Assembly (NCBI GenBank): GCA_008828725.1
Contig: MEHQ01003415.1
Location: 1-64,000 of the forward strand
Direction of reading: 5' to 3'
From: Saccharina japonica
Taxonomy: Eukaryota; Sar; Phaeophyceae; Laminariales; Laminariaceae
DNA length: 64,000 nt
Shown: positions 34,166-47,448 of the stretch, one piece after another
Layout of the letters: each line of letters begins with the position of its first letter
How positions within the stretch are numbered: the stretch's first letter is position 1
Notes under the pieces: model-generated
The model's database searches: none
Told to the model about the DNA's origin: nothing
The model's input: only the letters and a program-made list of their open reading frames with translations
Position numbers and translations under genes: made by a program

Positions 34166-36201
34166 TGCTCATATCATACGCATATCATATTGTATGGAAC
34201 CATGACTATTGACTCGATCGTTCCTGGAGAGTTGTTATTAATTCCGCCAAACGTTTTATCATGTTTGTACAAACACTTGTGGAATAAGCACGCCAACCCG
34301 TTCCTTGGCCGTGCAATAACAATCAAAGTATGGTCGTCAAGCAGGTACCGTATAACACTTGAGATATTACACCCCCTAGGAAAAAATCCCGAGCTGAGTT
34401 TATAAAACTCCAGGGGGGCACACATACCTGCAGTAAAATGGCATCATTTGAAGATCTCGATGCGAGGTAGTACTTCTATCGATACATCGCTCGGATTTGC
34501 ACTTTTCCCGTTGTCGATAAAACCAGCTTCGAAATTCGACCATGTGCTATCATGCATGCTATACGGTATATTTTACCTCGCGACGTCCTCTTGCTACAAG
34601 TCCGACAACCCGTTTATTGTATATCTTTCGAATTGCATTGTCATTATCGTTTTCTGAGCCGTGGGAGAGAGATATTCCTCCCTTGGCCAAATAACTGTAT
34701 CGCAGCCTGCTGCAACCCCCTACGTATCTCGACCACCCAATTTTACCGTTTCTCTCTCTCCCCACTATACTATCGACTGGGTTCCTAACTACAGTAGTAC
34801 GGCCTCCAGTTGTCTCGGATGACCAAGCCTCCGAACCGTATACGGTACCATTTTACTCCTCCGGTCTAACTCAAGTGAAAAACAAAAACGACAACACATT
34901 TCCGAGACCGCAGCTACTTTGACCCCCCCCCCTCCCCTTCGAAAGGAAAAATGGGAGGGTCGGGCGGCAGAAAAAGGGCACAAATTGATTGCTTGGCTGA
35001 CCCAACCATCGACTACCCCACGTGTGCTCACGCTCGCAGCAGGAATTTCGTGCGTGCGTGCGCTCGACGTGGGGATGCTGACCTGCACGTGGTGCCTTTC
35101 TCAAAAGCAATGGCTATATGCAGGCCCCTCAAATCACCAAAAGCAACCATACTCTATCCCAGTCCCCGATACAGACAAGCCTCATTCTCTCTACCAATTA
35201 ACCCTGTTGGGTTCTTTACTTCGATAGCGGAGGCCGTTACGTCGTCTACGTACCGAACTACCCTTTGTCTCCCCACCAGTACCGAACGCCTGTCTTACCT
35301 TGCCGAGGGACGCACCCTCTTGTTACTGTCTAACTACCGTAATCCTGCCTCGCTTAAGTACCGTTGTTTTGGAAAGCAGCTCGCCATAACACGTAGCAAC
35401 ACCCCCCTCCCTGTCGCGGGATCACCGGGGGTGACTGATCTATCATCGTCTAGGGAGGCTCAACGCCAGGCTATGCGGGTGGGGCGAGAACGGAAGTCAG
35501 GCAGCGGCAACAACCGCACCGACGGATAAAGTGACCCCGTGGTGCAGCGCAACGGAACTGAGGGCGCGCCTGGGCCTAGGGCGGTGCAGTCGTGGAATCA
35601 AAGGTAAGCAGCTGTGCGTCTACCGCCGGACCCTCCCTCAGCGCTCGCGATGCAAGGGCACCGAGGTGAGACTGATCCTGTTCGCGTTGACGCATTCTCA
35701 AAGGCAGACTCGGTTATAACGTGGAACGAGAAGACCCGTATGGTACGGCAGGATGGTCTACGAGAAGCCCCCTCGCTGCGGTCTGGTCCATTAGTTTGAA
35801 TCGTCTCGTCCTTAAGGCAGCCGTGATCTGGAGAATTAAGTTTGCCGGAAAGTGCCCCACTCGCGTTTTTTCTGGGCACCCACCAACTTGCGCATTCATC
35901 TGAAGCTCGTGATGGGGCCGGAAAGATCGCTCCTATGGTGGGTGAGTCTTTCACCGTTGGTTAGAGTACCCCACTGCAGCCACCTCATGGAGGGGCTATG
36001 TGAGCAGCATTTGTAGAGGACGTCCACCATACCGTACGTACCATGATGATTTCACCACACCGATAATGTTCACCCAACTCAAAAAGAGGCCCTATACTGT
36101 AGGCTTTCGTGTAACGTAGTATCTTGTTTCGCTCGTACGTCTATTGGGCAGGCGCTTCGTACGCGTGAAAACAAGAATACAAAACAATCACTCTTAAGAC
36201 A

Positions 36202-36499
36202 TATTGGCTGTGCTAAAATATACGACGGAGATGATCCATTTTGTAGTAGGGAGTTCCATGTGTCGATGAGGCATTATCTGTGAGGGGAACATCTACGTGG
36301 AATCAGCGGATATATCGCGGGAGAATGGGAAGTTTCCTGTCTGGTAGCTTGCTGGATACTTTCCTTTGATGTTTTGTCATGAGCTGTCACTCGACAGCTC
36401 GATAATAATACAAGAGAGAATTCATGTGTTATTGCTGTCTTGAGTCACCAACGACGTGTTTCCGTGCCAACTACGTGCACCTTTAGAGATCAATCAACA
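36202..36499 (+). repeat. 5' LTR of the Copia fossil
   Basis: 298 bp, aligning end to end with 41385-41681. It is preceded by the AGACA target duplication and ends CAATCAACA. Confidence 0.92.
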
Positions 36500-37599
36500 C
36501 ACTAGTGAGCCGGTGAACTTCTACTGGTACGAACGTCGCCCAGCCCAGCTTAGAGAAGCGGAGACCTGTTCCCAGCGATGCCTGATTCAAAAGGGCAAAG
36601 CGTCGACGCGAGCGTCGAAGCAGAGGAGAAGATACCATACATGAGAAAAGAGATAGAGGTCCTGCAGGGGACAGTGGAGGAGCAGAGGCTGCGCGCCCAG
36701 AGGGACGCGCTTCTCGCAGAGGCGGGAAGGGGGGCCGGTGGGGGGAGAAGAGAATATGCAGCATCGACGACTACTGCTACGACTACTGCTGTGCCAACAC
36801 ACGGGGAACAATCCCAACCAGGCACGTCGCATTTTTCCCTTTTGTCTCGCCCTAGTTTAAGTCAGTCGAGACCCCCCAATATCGATAACGTAGAAGCCCA
36901 GTTTGGCATGCAGCAGTAAGTTTCAGGCTTACATGTCATCGCTTGGTTGCCTGCACGTACTCAAGTTGATAGACAACCCAGTGATGGTAGGAGACATGAA
37001 CGTGTCTCAGGAGGAGTTGAAGCAGAGGCACACGCCGCAAGATATTAGAGATGAGCGGTTTGTGTATGGTTTGATGATGGAGTCGATGGCAGGGTACGCT
37101 ATCGCCGAATTTTGCATGCAGCAGGCTATGTCACCGAGTGGTGCGTGGCAGGAACTAGAGAAGTACTACATGCCTAAAACCATTGCCGCAACCCACAGAC
37201 TCCAGAGGGAATTCGAGACCATCATTTTGGTAGAGGGGGAAGACCCCCTGTTGTTTCTCGGCAGGGTGGCCAGGCGGCTGATCAGTTGGTCATGTTAGAG
37301 AAGGGCAAGAGTGCGGAGGACGTGAACAGACACATCGTGAACAACCTTTCCTCGCTTTATAACATACAGAGCAAATACATCCTCTCTCGCCCGTCCATCC
37401 CTCGTTCCGAGATCGATGAGATCATCTGTGACGCGTACGCGAATGACAGGGTTGAGAAGGAGATGGTATCCAAGGCGTTGGGTGTTAAGGGGGTAGGAGA
37501 TCCGCATGCCTTGTACGCCGGAGCTGCGAAATCTACCGGTGGAGAAGGTGCGGGTTCAGGCGGATAACAACAAGCGAGGCGGGAGGTTCAAGGGTGGTC

Positions 37600-37638
<39 letters not shown>

Positions 37639-37691
37639 CGCAGCAGCAGCATCAACCTCCGCAACAGCAGCAGCAACCTCAGCAGCAGCGT

Positions 37692-37732
<41 letters not shown>

Positions 37733-40700
37733 CCATCACCCGAAGCAAAGCGGTAGCGGTAGAGGCGGAGCGGCACCGCAGGGCATTACTGGCCCTCAAT
37801 AGCATTGTGATGCAGCGGCCTGCAGGTACCGTTCGGATGACTCCGGTGCAAATCCGTTCGGTACCGGTGAGCGGGTTCCGCCGATGGGCTGGGTACCTAC
37901 CGCGCCACCGCCTGGGGCTATGCCTCTGATACCTCCACCGCCGGTGAGTGCTCCGACGGGCTGGGGTCCCCCACCCGGTGGTAAACCGTGGGGGGGCAAG
38001 GGGCTTTGCTTTCGGTGCAACCGACCGGGGCATTTTGTCGCCGAATGCCCGGTTGCCCCCGCGCATGCAAACGTCGCGATCCCGTCTGCTGCCCCCCAAT
38101 ACCCCTCGATGTACTACGGTGGTGGCTGGCTGCAGGCGACACCGATACCCTACGGCAGTGGTGGGTATACCTCAGCCGGAGCTTCCCCGCCTCAGCCCTC
38201 CTCTAGCCCTTCTCCTGACCTGGCGAACAACGGCGCAGCTTTACGCCTACGTTCGACCCGCATCTTCTCACCGCGCAGGTTGCGCAACAAGGCAAGGCTG
38301 GTAGTCATGATTTTGTTGAGGGGGATAAGAAGGAGGAATGGGTAGCGGATTCTGGTGCTACTTTTCATGTGATGGGTAACCCCTTGGGTATGGTAGACTA
38401 CCGCCCCCCCCCCTTCCCCCGGCAGGAGTAGTTATGTCAGTGAAGGTTGAATGTTTTGGTAGTACACCGATGGTGATGCACAGCCAGCAGGACGACGTAG
38501 AGGTCAAGCTGTTGCACGTAGAGTATGTACCCGGTGTGCGCTTCAACCTGTTCTCGTTCCACGCGGTCATGCCGAAATGCCCTGTCACGCTCAATGCCGA
38601 TGGGCTCATCTGTTAGGTAGGGGTTTGTCTTTCATGCATAGGGATGCTGGATGATACTTTCAGGCTACACGGATTGTTGAGATCCCTATCGCTGCCGCAG
38701 TGTTGGCCCCCAGTAAGATGAGGAGGATCGGTATTAACGATCTTCATGTTTCCCTTGCCCACTCCCATGCTGATACGCTTCGTGAGACGGCCCGCCAAAT
38801 GGGCATTAAGGTTTTTGGAGAGTTGGTTTCGTGTGCCGGATTTTCCGAGGCGAAGGGGAGGAGGATGGCGGTGCCGTGGACGACCGAGTGCCGCTCTACC
38901 AGGCTTTGGAGCGTCTTTTCGTGGACCTGTCGGGCAAGCAACCTACGTCTGAAGGCGGTGCCGAGTACTTGATGATGATCGTCGACGACTACTCGCGGCT
39001 GGGATGGCCGTATTTCGTGCGCCGGGAGTTCGATGTCCCAAAGGTTTTCGCTGGATTCCTCGCCGACATCAACGCCAGAGGTCGCCCGTCCACCGTGGAG
39101 TGCCTTCGCTCGAACAACGGCACCGAGTTCGCCAATGCGGAGTTCGTGGCGATGCTCAACCACTACGGCATTCGGCGCGAGCACACGTCCGTCGGCTTTC
39201 CCAAGCATGATGGCGTGGTCGAGCGCAGCATAGCTATGACACTGGAGTTTGCGATGGCGTCGCGCTTGGAGGCCCCCCGCCTGTTCGGAGACGCGAAGAT
39301 GCCGTCGACGCAACCCCTCCGGGCCGAGGCCTGCAAGTACGCGAGCGATGTCATCAACATGACGGCGAGGGTGAGAGACGAGCCGGACATGCACTTTCCG
39401 TACCGGTGTTTCTACGGGAGGTCACCGTTTGCGCGGCTGCTTCCGTTCTTAGAGCCGGGCTACCACCACGTGAGGAGGACCCTGAAGACGGGGCCTAAGG
39501 TGGAGCCCTGCTTTTACCTGAACAGCGGGAATCATCACTCGGCAGACTGCTGCAAGATCCTGCTGCTGTCTGGCCAGAGGTCGTACTCCCGCGACGTTAC
39601 TTGGGAGGACCCGCGGAAATTGTTTGTGAGGTTACTGCCTTCGCAGGAGGAGTGCTCTCCGCCGCCGCCGCCGCCGTCGCCACCGGCGTGGGAAGCCCCG
39701 GCGTAGGATCCGACCAGCCGTCGCCGTCTCCACTGCTGCCGCCGCAACCACCGTTATCGCCGCCACCGTCACCGCGGCTACCGCCGTCTTCGTCACCGCC
39801 GCCGCCGCCACCGCCATCGTCACCGCCGCCGCCGTCGCCGCCGCCACCGTCATTGCCGCCGTTGCCGCCGCCACCGTCATTGCCGCCGTTGCCGCCGCAG
39901 CAGTCGCCGCAGCCACATCTTTCTCAGCGTACTGCCCGGAAGCTGGGTAGTTATAACCCAGACCCGGAGGATGGCGATGTTCAGGTAGGTCGGACTAGGG
40001 GGGAGACTGTGAGGCACCAGAAATTGGGCGGCCTCACCCCGAGTCCGGAGGATGGTGATGTGCAGAGGGGCAGGATCAGGGGGGAATCTGCGCGTCACCG
40101 GGATACTGTGGGGCATCGGCTGCTGTCGTTGATGGCAGCGAGGTAAGGTATACCAGGTAGGGCATATACGTTTCCACCAAGCCCCGCCGTACGAGAATCC
40201 CCTCCTTCCCGCACGATCGGTGAGCGAGCTTTCAACGCCGAACTCGTATGCTGAAGCGTACTTAGTATACGAGCGAGTATTCGGCCATCTGGAGGCCGGC
40301 GATGGAGAAGAGGTATCATGGGCTGGCGAGCGCCGGGGCGTTTGGAGCGAAGTAGCCGCCAAGCGGACTGAACGTCATCTCGGGGAAGTGGGTGTTCGCC
40401 TGCAAGTCCAACGAGCATGGTGAAGTGGTCCGAGCGAAGGCGATGCTGGTGGCACAACCACCTATTTACTCACATGAAGAGTATTGGATTTGAGCAGAGC
40501 CCAGCTGATGCGTGTGTCATGCGATTAGTCGATTCGGGCTCTGTCTCCATTGTAACAGTGGTTCATGTGGATAATGTGTTTGCTGTAGGACTCAAGGTCA
40601 GATGCGATCAGTTCTGTGAAGATCTGAACCGTCTCGTCCCGATCAACAACCTGGGCGAGTTGCGGTGGTATGCTGGTTGTCGTTGTTTGAGGGATTGGGA

Positions 40701-41384
40701 TGCTGGCACGTTGACGATTTCGCAGCAGGATTTCGCTGAAAATACCGCGGCGAGGTTTAACGTTAGCTCTGGGAAATGTAACCCACTTTCGACTGGTATG
40801 AAACTCGAGGAGCTCGACGAAAATGAACCCGTGGGTGACCGGCCTTTTCGCGAGTTGGTGGGGTGCTTGATGTGGCTTGCGAACCGAACACGACCGGCTA
40901 TTGCGAACGCGGTGCGAGCGGTAGCGAGGTATTCGAATAAGCCGAGGGAGGAACATTGGAAGACAGCGATTGGTATTTTAGAGTACGTGTTTTCTACGAG
41001 TGATTTCGGCGTTACGTTCCAGAAGGGAAATGGGCTTGAACTGGTAGCGTTTGCGGATTTTCGTCTGAAATTGTGTGAGAGGTTTTTGAAAGGTTTTTGC
41101 TTGTCATCAGCATGAATTTTTCCTTTTGATATCAAGGTGTTTTGGCTTCAAGGTTCGAAGACCTGATGTGAGGTTTTGAAGGTTTGATTTGAGGAATTTG
41201 ATTTTTGATTTGGAGATTTGATGAGTTTTCAGTTTTCAATTTCATTTTTGATTTTCGATTTTGAGCTTCAAGAGTGTAAGAGTTTATTATGATTTCGATA
41301 TGTCCACCCTGCGTTGTCGTGCCTTGTCATGCACAGAGCATGGGGGAGGGAATTTGTATGGTCGTATGTATTGAGGAAGGGGGG

Positions 41385-41681
41385 TGTTGACTATGCTAAA
41401 ATATACGACGGAGATGATCTATTTTGTAGTAGGGAGCTCCATGTGTCGATGAGGCCTTATGTGTGAGGGAACATCTACGTGGAATCAGCGGATACATTGC
41501 GGGAGAATGGGACGTTTGCTGTCTGGTAGCTTGCTGGGCAATGTCTTTTGATGTTTCGCCATGAGTTGTTACTCGACAGCTCGAGGATAATACAAGAGAG
41601 AGTTTATGTGCTACTGCTGTCTTGAGTCACCAACGACGTGTTCCCGTGCCAACTACGTACGCCTTTAGAGATCAATCAACA
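41385..41681 (+). repeat. 3' LTR of the Copia fossil
   Basis: 297 bp, starts TGTTGACT and ends CAATCAACA. It follows the purine tract directly and is followed by the AGACA target duplication. Confidence 0.93.
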
Positions 41682-41989
41682 AGACATTTGGACAATCACC
41701 GGGTTGCAGAAAATTCAAAGTCGTAAGGATCCTTCCTAAACTGTTTACGTTCCTACTTTTTTGCTCCGATAATAGTATACAAACGTGTGGTTTTAAATTG
41801 TTGTGACCATACGACGACACGTAATACCTGACAATTTTTACAAGTCGGTCCACGGCTTACACACCCTTAGCTCAATCCCCTTCCGCTCCATGCGCGTTGG
41901 CGCCAACTCTTAAAGGCGACGATCAAACCTCCCGCAAACATTCCACACAATCCTGCATGAACATAACCCAGTAATGTACAATTTCCGAC

Positions 41990-43800
41990 ATTTCTATGAC
42001 AATACCACGGCACTGCCATAGGCCGTCAGGATAGTGTCATTGCACTGCCAATGCCTATTCCGTCGTACTTCCGCATGGCGCCGCCATGGCGGTGCTATAA
42101 TGCTCGATGACAGTGTCATGGCACACTCCATGGTACATCACAAGGGTGCCCGCTCATGGGCGGCCGTGGCTATGCGCTGTTGCACTGTCTTCAGCAAGTC
42201 CCATGCATTGAACCGACAGTGTCCTCCGTGTCCCTGCTTGCCCATGGGGTGCCATAATCCGAGAGTGGCAGTTTCATGACGCTGCCACCACGGCGCATGT
42301 TCAACGGCATGCCTTGACCGCGTACTACTGTGTTTTGGTTTGTGGGAGCCCATGGGTCCCCCATTGGTTTCCATCTTGCGGGCCACCATGTGAGCCCAGG
42401 CGGGATCAGTGGTAGCCTGGGGTGCCTCCAGCGGGAGCCCGTAGGAGCCCGAGGGCCTCCATGGTAGCCCGTGGGAACCCATGGGGTGCCATGGGATGCC
42501 ACGGGACGACGCCGAACCCCGCTGTTCCTCCGGTGGGATACCACGGAAGTTCAGGGCACGGGGTTCTCCTCTTGGTTTTCTCGCGGGGTTTCCATCGGAA
42601 GTATCTATGGGATACCACACGGGCCTCTGCGCGGGATCCCACGGGATATCGTCTAGCTGGCAATTAGTAGTACATTCAGCTATTAACGTAATGAACCGAT
42701 TCACACATAACGCGAATAAGCCATCGGCGGGCGCCCTCGGTGAGTGCCCACTTGGAACCGTGGGTTCCCACTTGGCCTCGTAGGTTCCCACGCGAGTTCG
42801 TATGGGCTCCGAGGTGATGGGTACAATTCAAATATATCATTGGAGGCGTACGACGCGCGCGTAACTAACCCTGACCCCAACCCCAACCCCGTGGCAGTCC
42901 ACGTGGGTTCGTGTGGAGGCAGCGTGATATCCCGCGATTGTGGGAGCCCGCGCTGATGCCCAAGTGGGAGCCCACGTAAGCGTAGAGTGGCAATTTGCGG
43001 GAGCCTTCGCGGCCCACGTGGGAGCCGCGTGGCATCCCGCGAGAGTTCGCGTGGGAGCCTGCGTGGGAGCCTGTATGGGAGCCCACGTGCGAGACCTTGT
43101 GGGATTCCGCGTGAAATTCCGTTCGAGGATCCATGTGGCAGCACGCGTGCGGACCCACGTCGGAGATCTCGCGGGCGCGCACGCCGGAATCCATGCGGGA
43201 GCTCGTGGGACCCCGCGTGGGAGCCCGCGTGGGAGTCCGGGGGGGCCGTGGGGGCCAGTGGGATATCCTTCCAGTGTCCGTGAGAGCCAACGTGGCGTAA
43301 AAGGCCGTTCGAGCCCGAGTCATATCCCGTAAGAGTCCGTGGGAGTCCGTGGGATCCCGCGCAACACCCCATGGGAGCCCATGGAACCCCGCGCAGCAGA
43401 AAATGGAGAACCGGCGAGAGACCCCAGTCCACGCGAGTCGATCGCATGAGCGCTCCCGGGCGTTCATGTGGGCACCCGCAGGCGTTTTCGTGGGCGCCCA
43501 CGGCACTAGAGCCGCGGGCAGTGTGCCGTTCACACACCGGCCCCGACGCCGTTCATATAGTTGTGAAATATACCTCGTTGTAGTGCGTGAGATACGAAGG
43601 CTCCGACGCGGGTTCCCGCATGTGTTCCCTCGTTAATGTACACGATTCTTCCCATGGGTTCCCACGGGGTCGCCCGGGATCCCTGGTGGCATCTCGCAAA
43701 CGACCGTGGGTTCAGACGTTGGATGCCGCGGAAGCCCACGAGGTGCCAGGGGAGATCCCGGGAGACCATGGGCGCCCATGGAAGCTCTCATGGGCGCCTC
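41990..43800. repeat. dense field of degenerate short palindromes (CCCATGGG / CCCACGTGGG)
   Basis: Nearly every 10-20 bp carries a CCCAYG(T)GGG-like dyad: CCCATGGG, CCCACGTGGG, CCCGCGTGGG, GGCGCCCATGG and the linker GGGAGCCC. The western part (41990-42330) uses a related CATGGC / GCCATGG theme. Stops are scarce on both strands, producing long Pro/Gly/Arg/His-rich frames that I reject as genes. A weaker outpost of the CCATGG theme is at about 46630-46730. The class is unknown. Confidence 0.7.
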
Positions 43801-43929
43801 CTCGAAATTACAACAATGTCCGACATTGGCATCGAGGCACCTACAGCCGTCGTTCTGCTCGCTAGTACGACGAATATACAGAATCCTACCTGTCCAGCGG
43901 TTGATCTGGCCGTCTGAACTTGGGATTTA

Positions 43930-46132
43930 CCAGCACACTATTGACAGTGGTTCAAGTGGTCTGGTACCAGAGGGCCTGGGATGCCTTTCAGAGGATCGTC
44001 TCACGAGGAGCACGGCGATGAAGTACATAAGCTGGACATCGATTTCCTGCAGATGATAAAAAATGGTCAAGATGCCATGACGGGCGCCATGAGGAATATG
44101 AAGGATGCGTACACGAAGGTCAACAGCCGATTGGCGTCCAGTGGTACTGATGGCAGTGCTGTTGCGGCCCAGCAGGGGAAGCACTCACCGCAGTGGGGGA
44201 GGTCCCTACTGGGGAAGGGCTCGAATGGGATGCAGGAGGGGCAAGTTTGCGTGGTATTGACTTGCGGAAAATCAGAGGAAAGGGACGCAGGCATTAGTCT
44301 ATTCCTACTTAGGTCCGTCTAGAGAGGGGGATCAGCCAGACCAGCCACAGAGGGCTAGATAGTGGGGTGTACACCCTGGTGGCAAGCGTGGTACTAGTGA
44401 TTTGGTTTACCTCCTTCAAGCCATACGACCTTCAAGCACCCAGCTGGGCCGTCGTATAAAGGATTCGAAGAAGGTTATAATGCTTGCGCACGGACCGCTT
44501 GATATATTGTGAAGGCAACAGGCGTTTTGGCATCGTTCGTACCGGACCCGTCGTTGTAACTGGGCACAAACCAACCTGACTTGAGGCCATGCAGATTTAA
44601 TTACAGTAGATGGTAGCAAAACGAGGTGGTCCCTACGAAGCCGCGACACAACCGCAAGGGCGGAAACCTGTAGGTGCAAGGTGGTGGTTTACCTACGAGA
44701 TGGACAAGGATGGCATTATAGCAAATACATAGGCTAGACTTGTGGCAAAGAGGCATAGCTAAGTGGAGGATGTACCTTCCTTTTAAACGTTCGCACCAAC
44801 TCCCTCGTCAACGCCGGATACATTTCTAGCGGGTGTTGCCGGAGATCATGGCCTGAAGATGTTTTCGTCCAGACGGCACGCAAGCGTTTGTTCGCACGAA
44901 ACTTGGCAACGAAATCTACATAAACTGCCCTTTGGGTGTGGTAGCCTCTCGGAAAATGTCGTTCGTCTCAATTGGCAACGGTATCATCCAAACCAGAGCG
45001 GACGGCGGTGGGCCAGACATTTTGGTAGATACCGTAGTAGAGTACGATATGGAACAGTGTTGGGCTGATCCCTGTGTGTTCACGCATGATTGTTGACGGC
45101 AACAGGTAGACTCGAATTTTCCCGCTTACGTAGATGACACCGGTATACAGCAGTGGTTGTGGATGGCAACAGGAACTCTTGAATATGCCCGCTTACGCAG
45201 ATGACACCGGTACAGCAGCTTCGGACCGGAACCAAGAGATTTTCAGGCCGCGTGAGCTGCGGAGTTGCTCACGAATAACCTTGTAGAACTGGTGTGATAC
45301 TCGGGGTGGCGCATTCAAACGCGACTGGGAAGTAGGGACATGAAACGTATGCAGAAGGCGTTCATTGAGATAATGTATTTTGCTTTCGCGTGAGTTCACT
45401 GTTTGAGATCTGCACGACCTCCAGTGTGGAACTAGGTCCAAGGAAGGAGGGTTAGCCTAGAGGATACTTGCCGTAAATGGAAGCTGTGGGAAGCTTGATG
45501 TGACCGTCGACCACGACGAGGCCTGACACCTCTAACGCTGTGCATGGTGTGGCGTGTTGCTCTCACAGCCGCAACGACGGGCACTGGAAGGCATTTTCAA
45601 AGGTCAATCTATAACTTCATGGGACCAGGTGGGAACAATGTGTGTGCGGGTTTCGAGACTTAATGTAACTGCGTATACGGTGGTAATGTCGACTACACCG
45701 ACAAGTCAAAGGGCAGGCGGTTGGTATTGGAGACGGTAGTTACCCTGCGGGGTACGGGGTGCAGCACCGTCAGTTCGGAAAGCAGCACCCAGAGCTGTGC
45801 GACGTTATTCACACCAGAGACAGAGGACGCCGCTCTAGGTGAAGGGATGAAGGGGGTTTGTTCGCGGGCGGGGTGTTATCATTTGTATGCCCAGAGCTAA
45901 GTGGATCGCGGGCCCGGGCCGCGAGGATAACCAGGGGACCATAGCGTTGGCTGAGAGCGTTCTTGGATCTACCTGGATCAAGCACGTTGACGGGCGCTGC
46001 GAGGTTGTTAGTGAGCTACTTCGTGCAAATAAAATCAATATTCAGTGTGTGGTTTCGCAGGAGCAGCGCGCGGATACTCCGACAAACTCCTTTGCTGCGA
46101 CCTTTTATAATTTCACCGTGAATTCTTGTTGA
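43930..46132 (+). mobile_element. second Ty1/Copia fossil, strongly decayed
   Basis: Scattered Copia domains lie in the expected order: a gag-like stretch near 43980-44320, reverse transcriptase pieces near 44870-45070 (QAFVRTKLGNEIYINCPLG, then CWADPCVF), and an RNase H remnant near 45900-46130 (EDNQGTIALAES, STWIKHVDGRCE). No LTR pair could be recognised. The element is broken in many places and looks clearly older than the one at 36202-41681. Confidence 0.8.
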
Positions 46133-47448
46133 ATCTGCCGTTGGAGGGTGTAAAAGGCTTATGGGCGTTCATCGATTTGTACCGTGTATAAATCATGCGC
46201 GGAACAAGTTGTCAGGTCGCCACCCCCACGGTACTTTGAGGGGCGTAGTACAGGTGAGAAGGGCACAACTTGGATCTTAGTTTATGGCCATATGACCATC
46301 GTTTGGAATGCGGTCGTTGTTGTTGTTGTTGTAAGGTTTTGATAGTACTGTACCAGGTATGTGTCAAGCAGCTGTCACTGCTGTGAAGCGCAAGGAAGGG
46401 TATTCGTTGGGGCCTAGCGGCGATGGCGGTCACATGTTGCGGATACTTGCACACGACCCATCGTAGGTGTTATGTGGAATGTTTGGCTGAGAAGGTGGCG
46501 GCATCAAAGCTCTACTCTCCCTCGTTCTGCCCTCTACTACAACCAATAAAACTACATCATCCGGCCGCGGGGCGGTCAAGCCACTCGGACTTGGAATGTC
46601 ATAAACGCACCTGCATGAAACACCCCGACTCTCATGGTACCGCCCCGACACGATGCTATGGCACCGCCATGGTATTGATGTGGCAGCGCATGGTGGTGCC
46701 GTGAACGCGCCACGTAACGCCATGGGGACGCAATTGCGTGAAAATAAAGGGTAAAACATGTGTTCACTCCCAAAAACAATCGGGAAAAACATCGTATCAA
46801 CGGCGTCTGTCAGTTTTGTTGTGCAACAAGATCGCCCAATTTAATTCGATGGCCGTTCTCTCAACATCAACACGTTTGGGTTCAATCGTGCTATTTGGAA
46901 TGCAGACGTGAAGCATGGGGAGATGTTCCTTCTCCTTCCCTCTCCCGCCCTCCCTTGCGTTGCTCTGCCTGGTTCCCCGCGCTCTGGATCCCTCGGTGTC
47001 AATTGTAAATCGCCTAATATAATATTCCTCGACATGGCACAAACGTCCGCTTGCCTTCGTGGCAACTTGGTATGAAGACGCCTGCCGTATGCCAACGATC
47101 AAGACTATATAAAGGGGTAGCTGCGAGAAGAGTTGAAACAGCTACAATATCAATCGTCGACTCCAGGGGCACGTATTTGTTTCTGCCACGCTTGGTTTAT
47201 CTGTCCTGCTCTCGTAGTTCCCCCTCACCCTGCTGCTGCTGCTGCTGTTCTGACCTCTACCTTCCCGCCGAAAGCTCTTGACTCAACCTGATTGGCTGAG
47301 ATTTCGCCAGACCTTAGCCGCCCCCCCCCCCTATCCCAACCTCTGGCTATTTGCTTCCAGCACTTGGTTTTGTTTCGGCGTGTGTGTTTCGTTGGATGTT
47401 TTGTTGGTGACTACAGTAGACAACTGCTTAAACCCCACGAAGTGCACT

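Larger units (their letters stand above)
29932..36201. other. unassigned stretch, no supported gene
   Basis: The longest frames (30781-31563 plus strand, overlapped by 30869-31399 minus strand; 34951-35529 plus strand) have no recognisable domain or splice context. The first two are antisense shadows of each other. Recognisable content is a MITE (32808-33055), a tRNA-like SINE head (33612-33740) and GTACTCGGAGTAT repeats (34000-34165). Some of the stretch may be decayed retroelement, but I could not name a domain. Confidence 0.5.
36202..41681 (+). mobile_element. Ty1/Copia retrotransposon fossil, full length with both LTRs
   Basis: The LTRs at 36202-36499 and 41385-41681 share about 88% identity by eye, so the insertion is not recent. 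The target duplication AGACA (36197-36201 and 41682-41686) is perfect. A purine tract (GAGGAAGGGGGG) precedes the 3' LTR. In order one sees gag remains (about 36900-37570, LEKYYMPKTI), a glutamine-rich CAG tract, a CCHC zinc knuckle (CFRCNRPGHFVAEC), the protease DSGA motif, a GAG-pre-integrase segment, integrase (IVDDYSRLGW, FPKHDGVVERS), a proline-rich tract (39660-39905), and reverse transcriptase with the start of RNase H (HVDNVFAVG, WLANRTRPAIANAV). This domain order is Copia. The element is broken, with several breaks. Confidence 0.93.

Noticed and set aside
37600-37740. Direct repeats that could suggest a CRISPR-like array
   Set aside because: It is a CAG tract inside the Copia gag region; no repeat-spacer structure here or anywhere else in the window.
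42138-43537. Open frames of 217-278 codons on the minus strand, with others on the plus strand
   Set aside because: They arise from the palindromic GC-rich field, overlap each other on both strands and show no domain.
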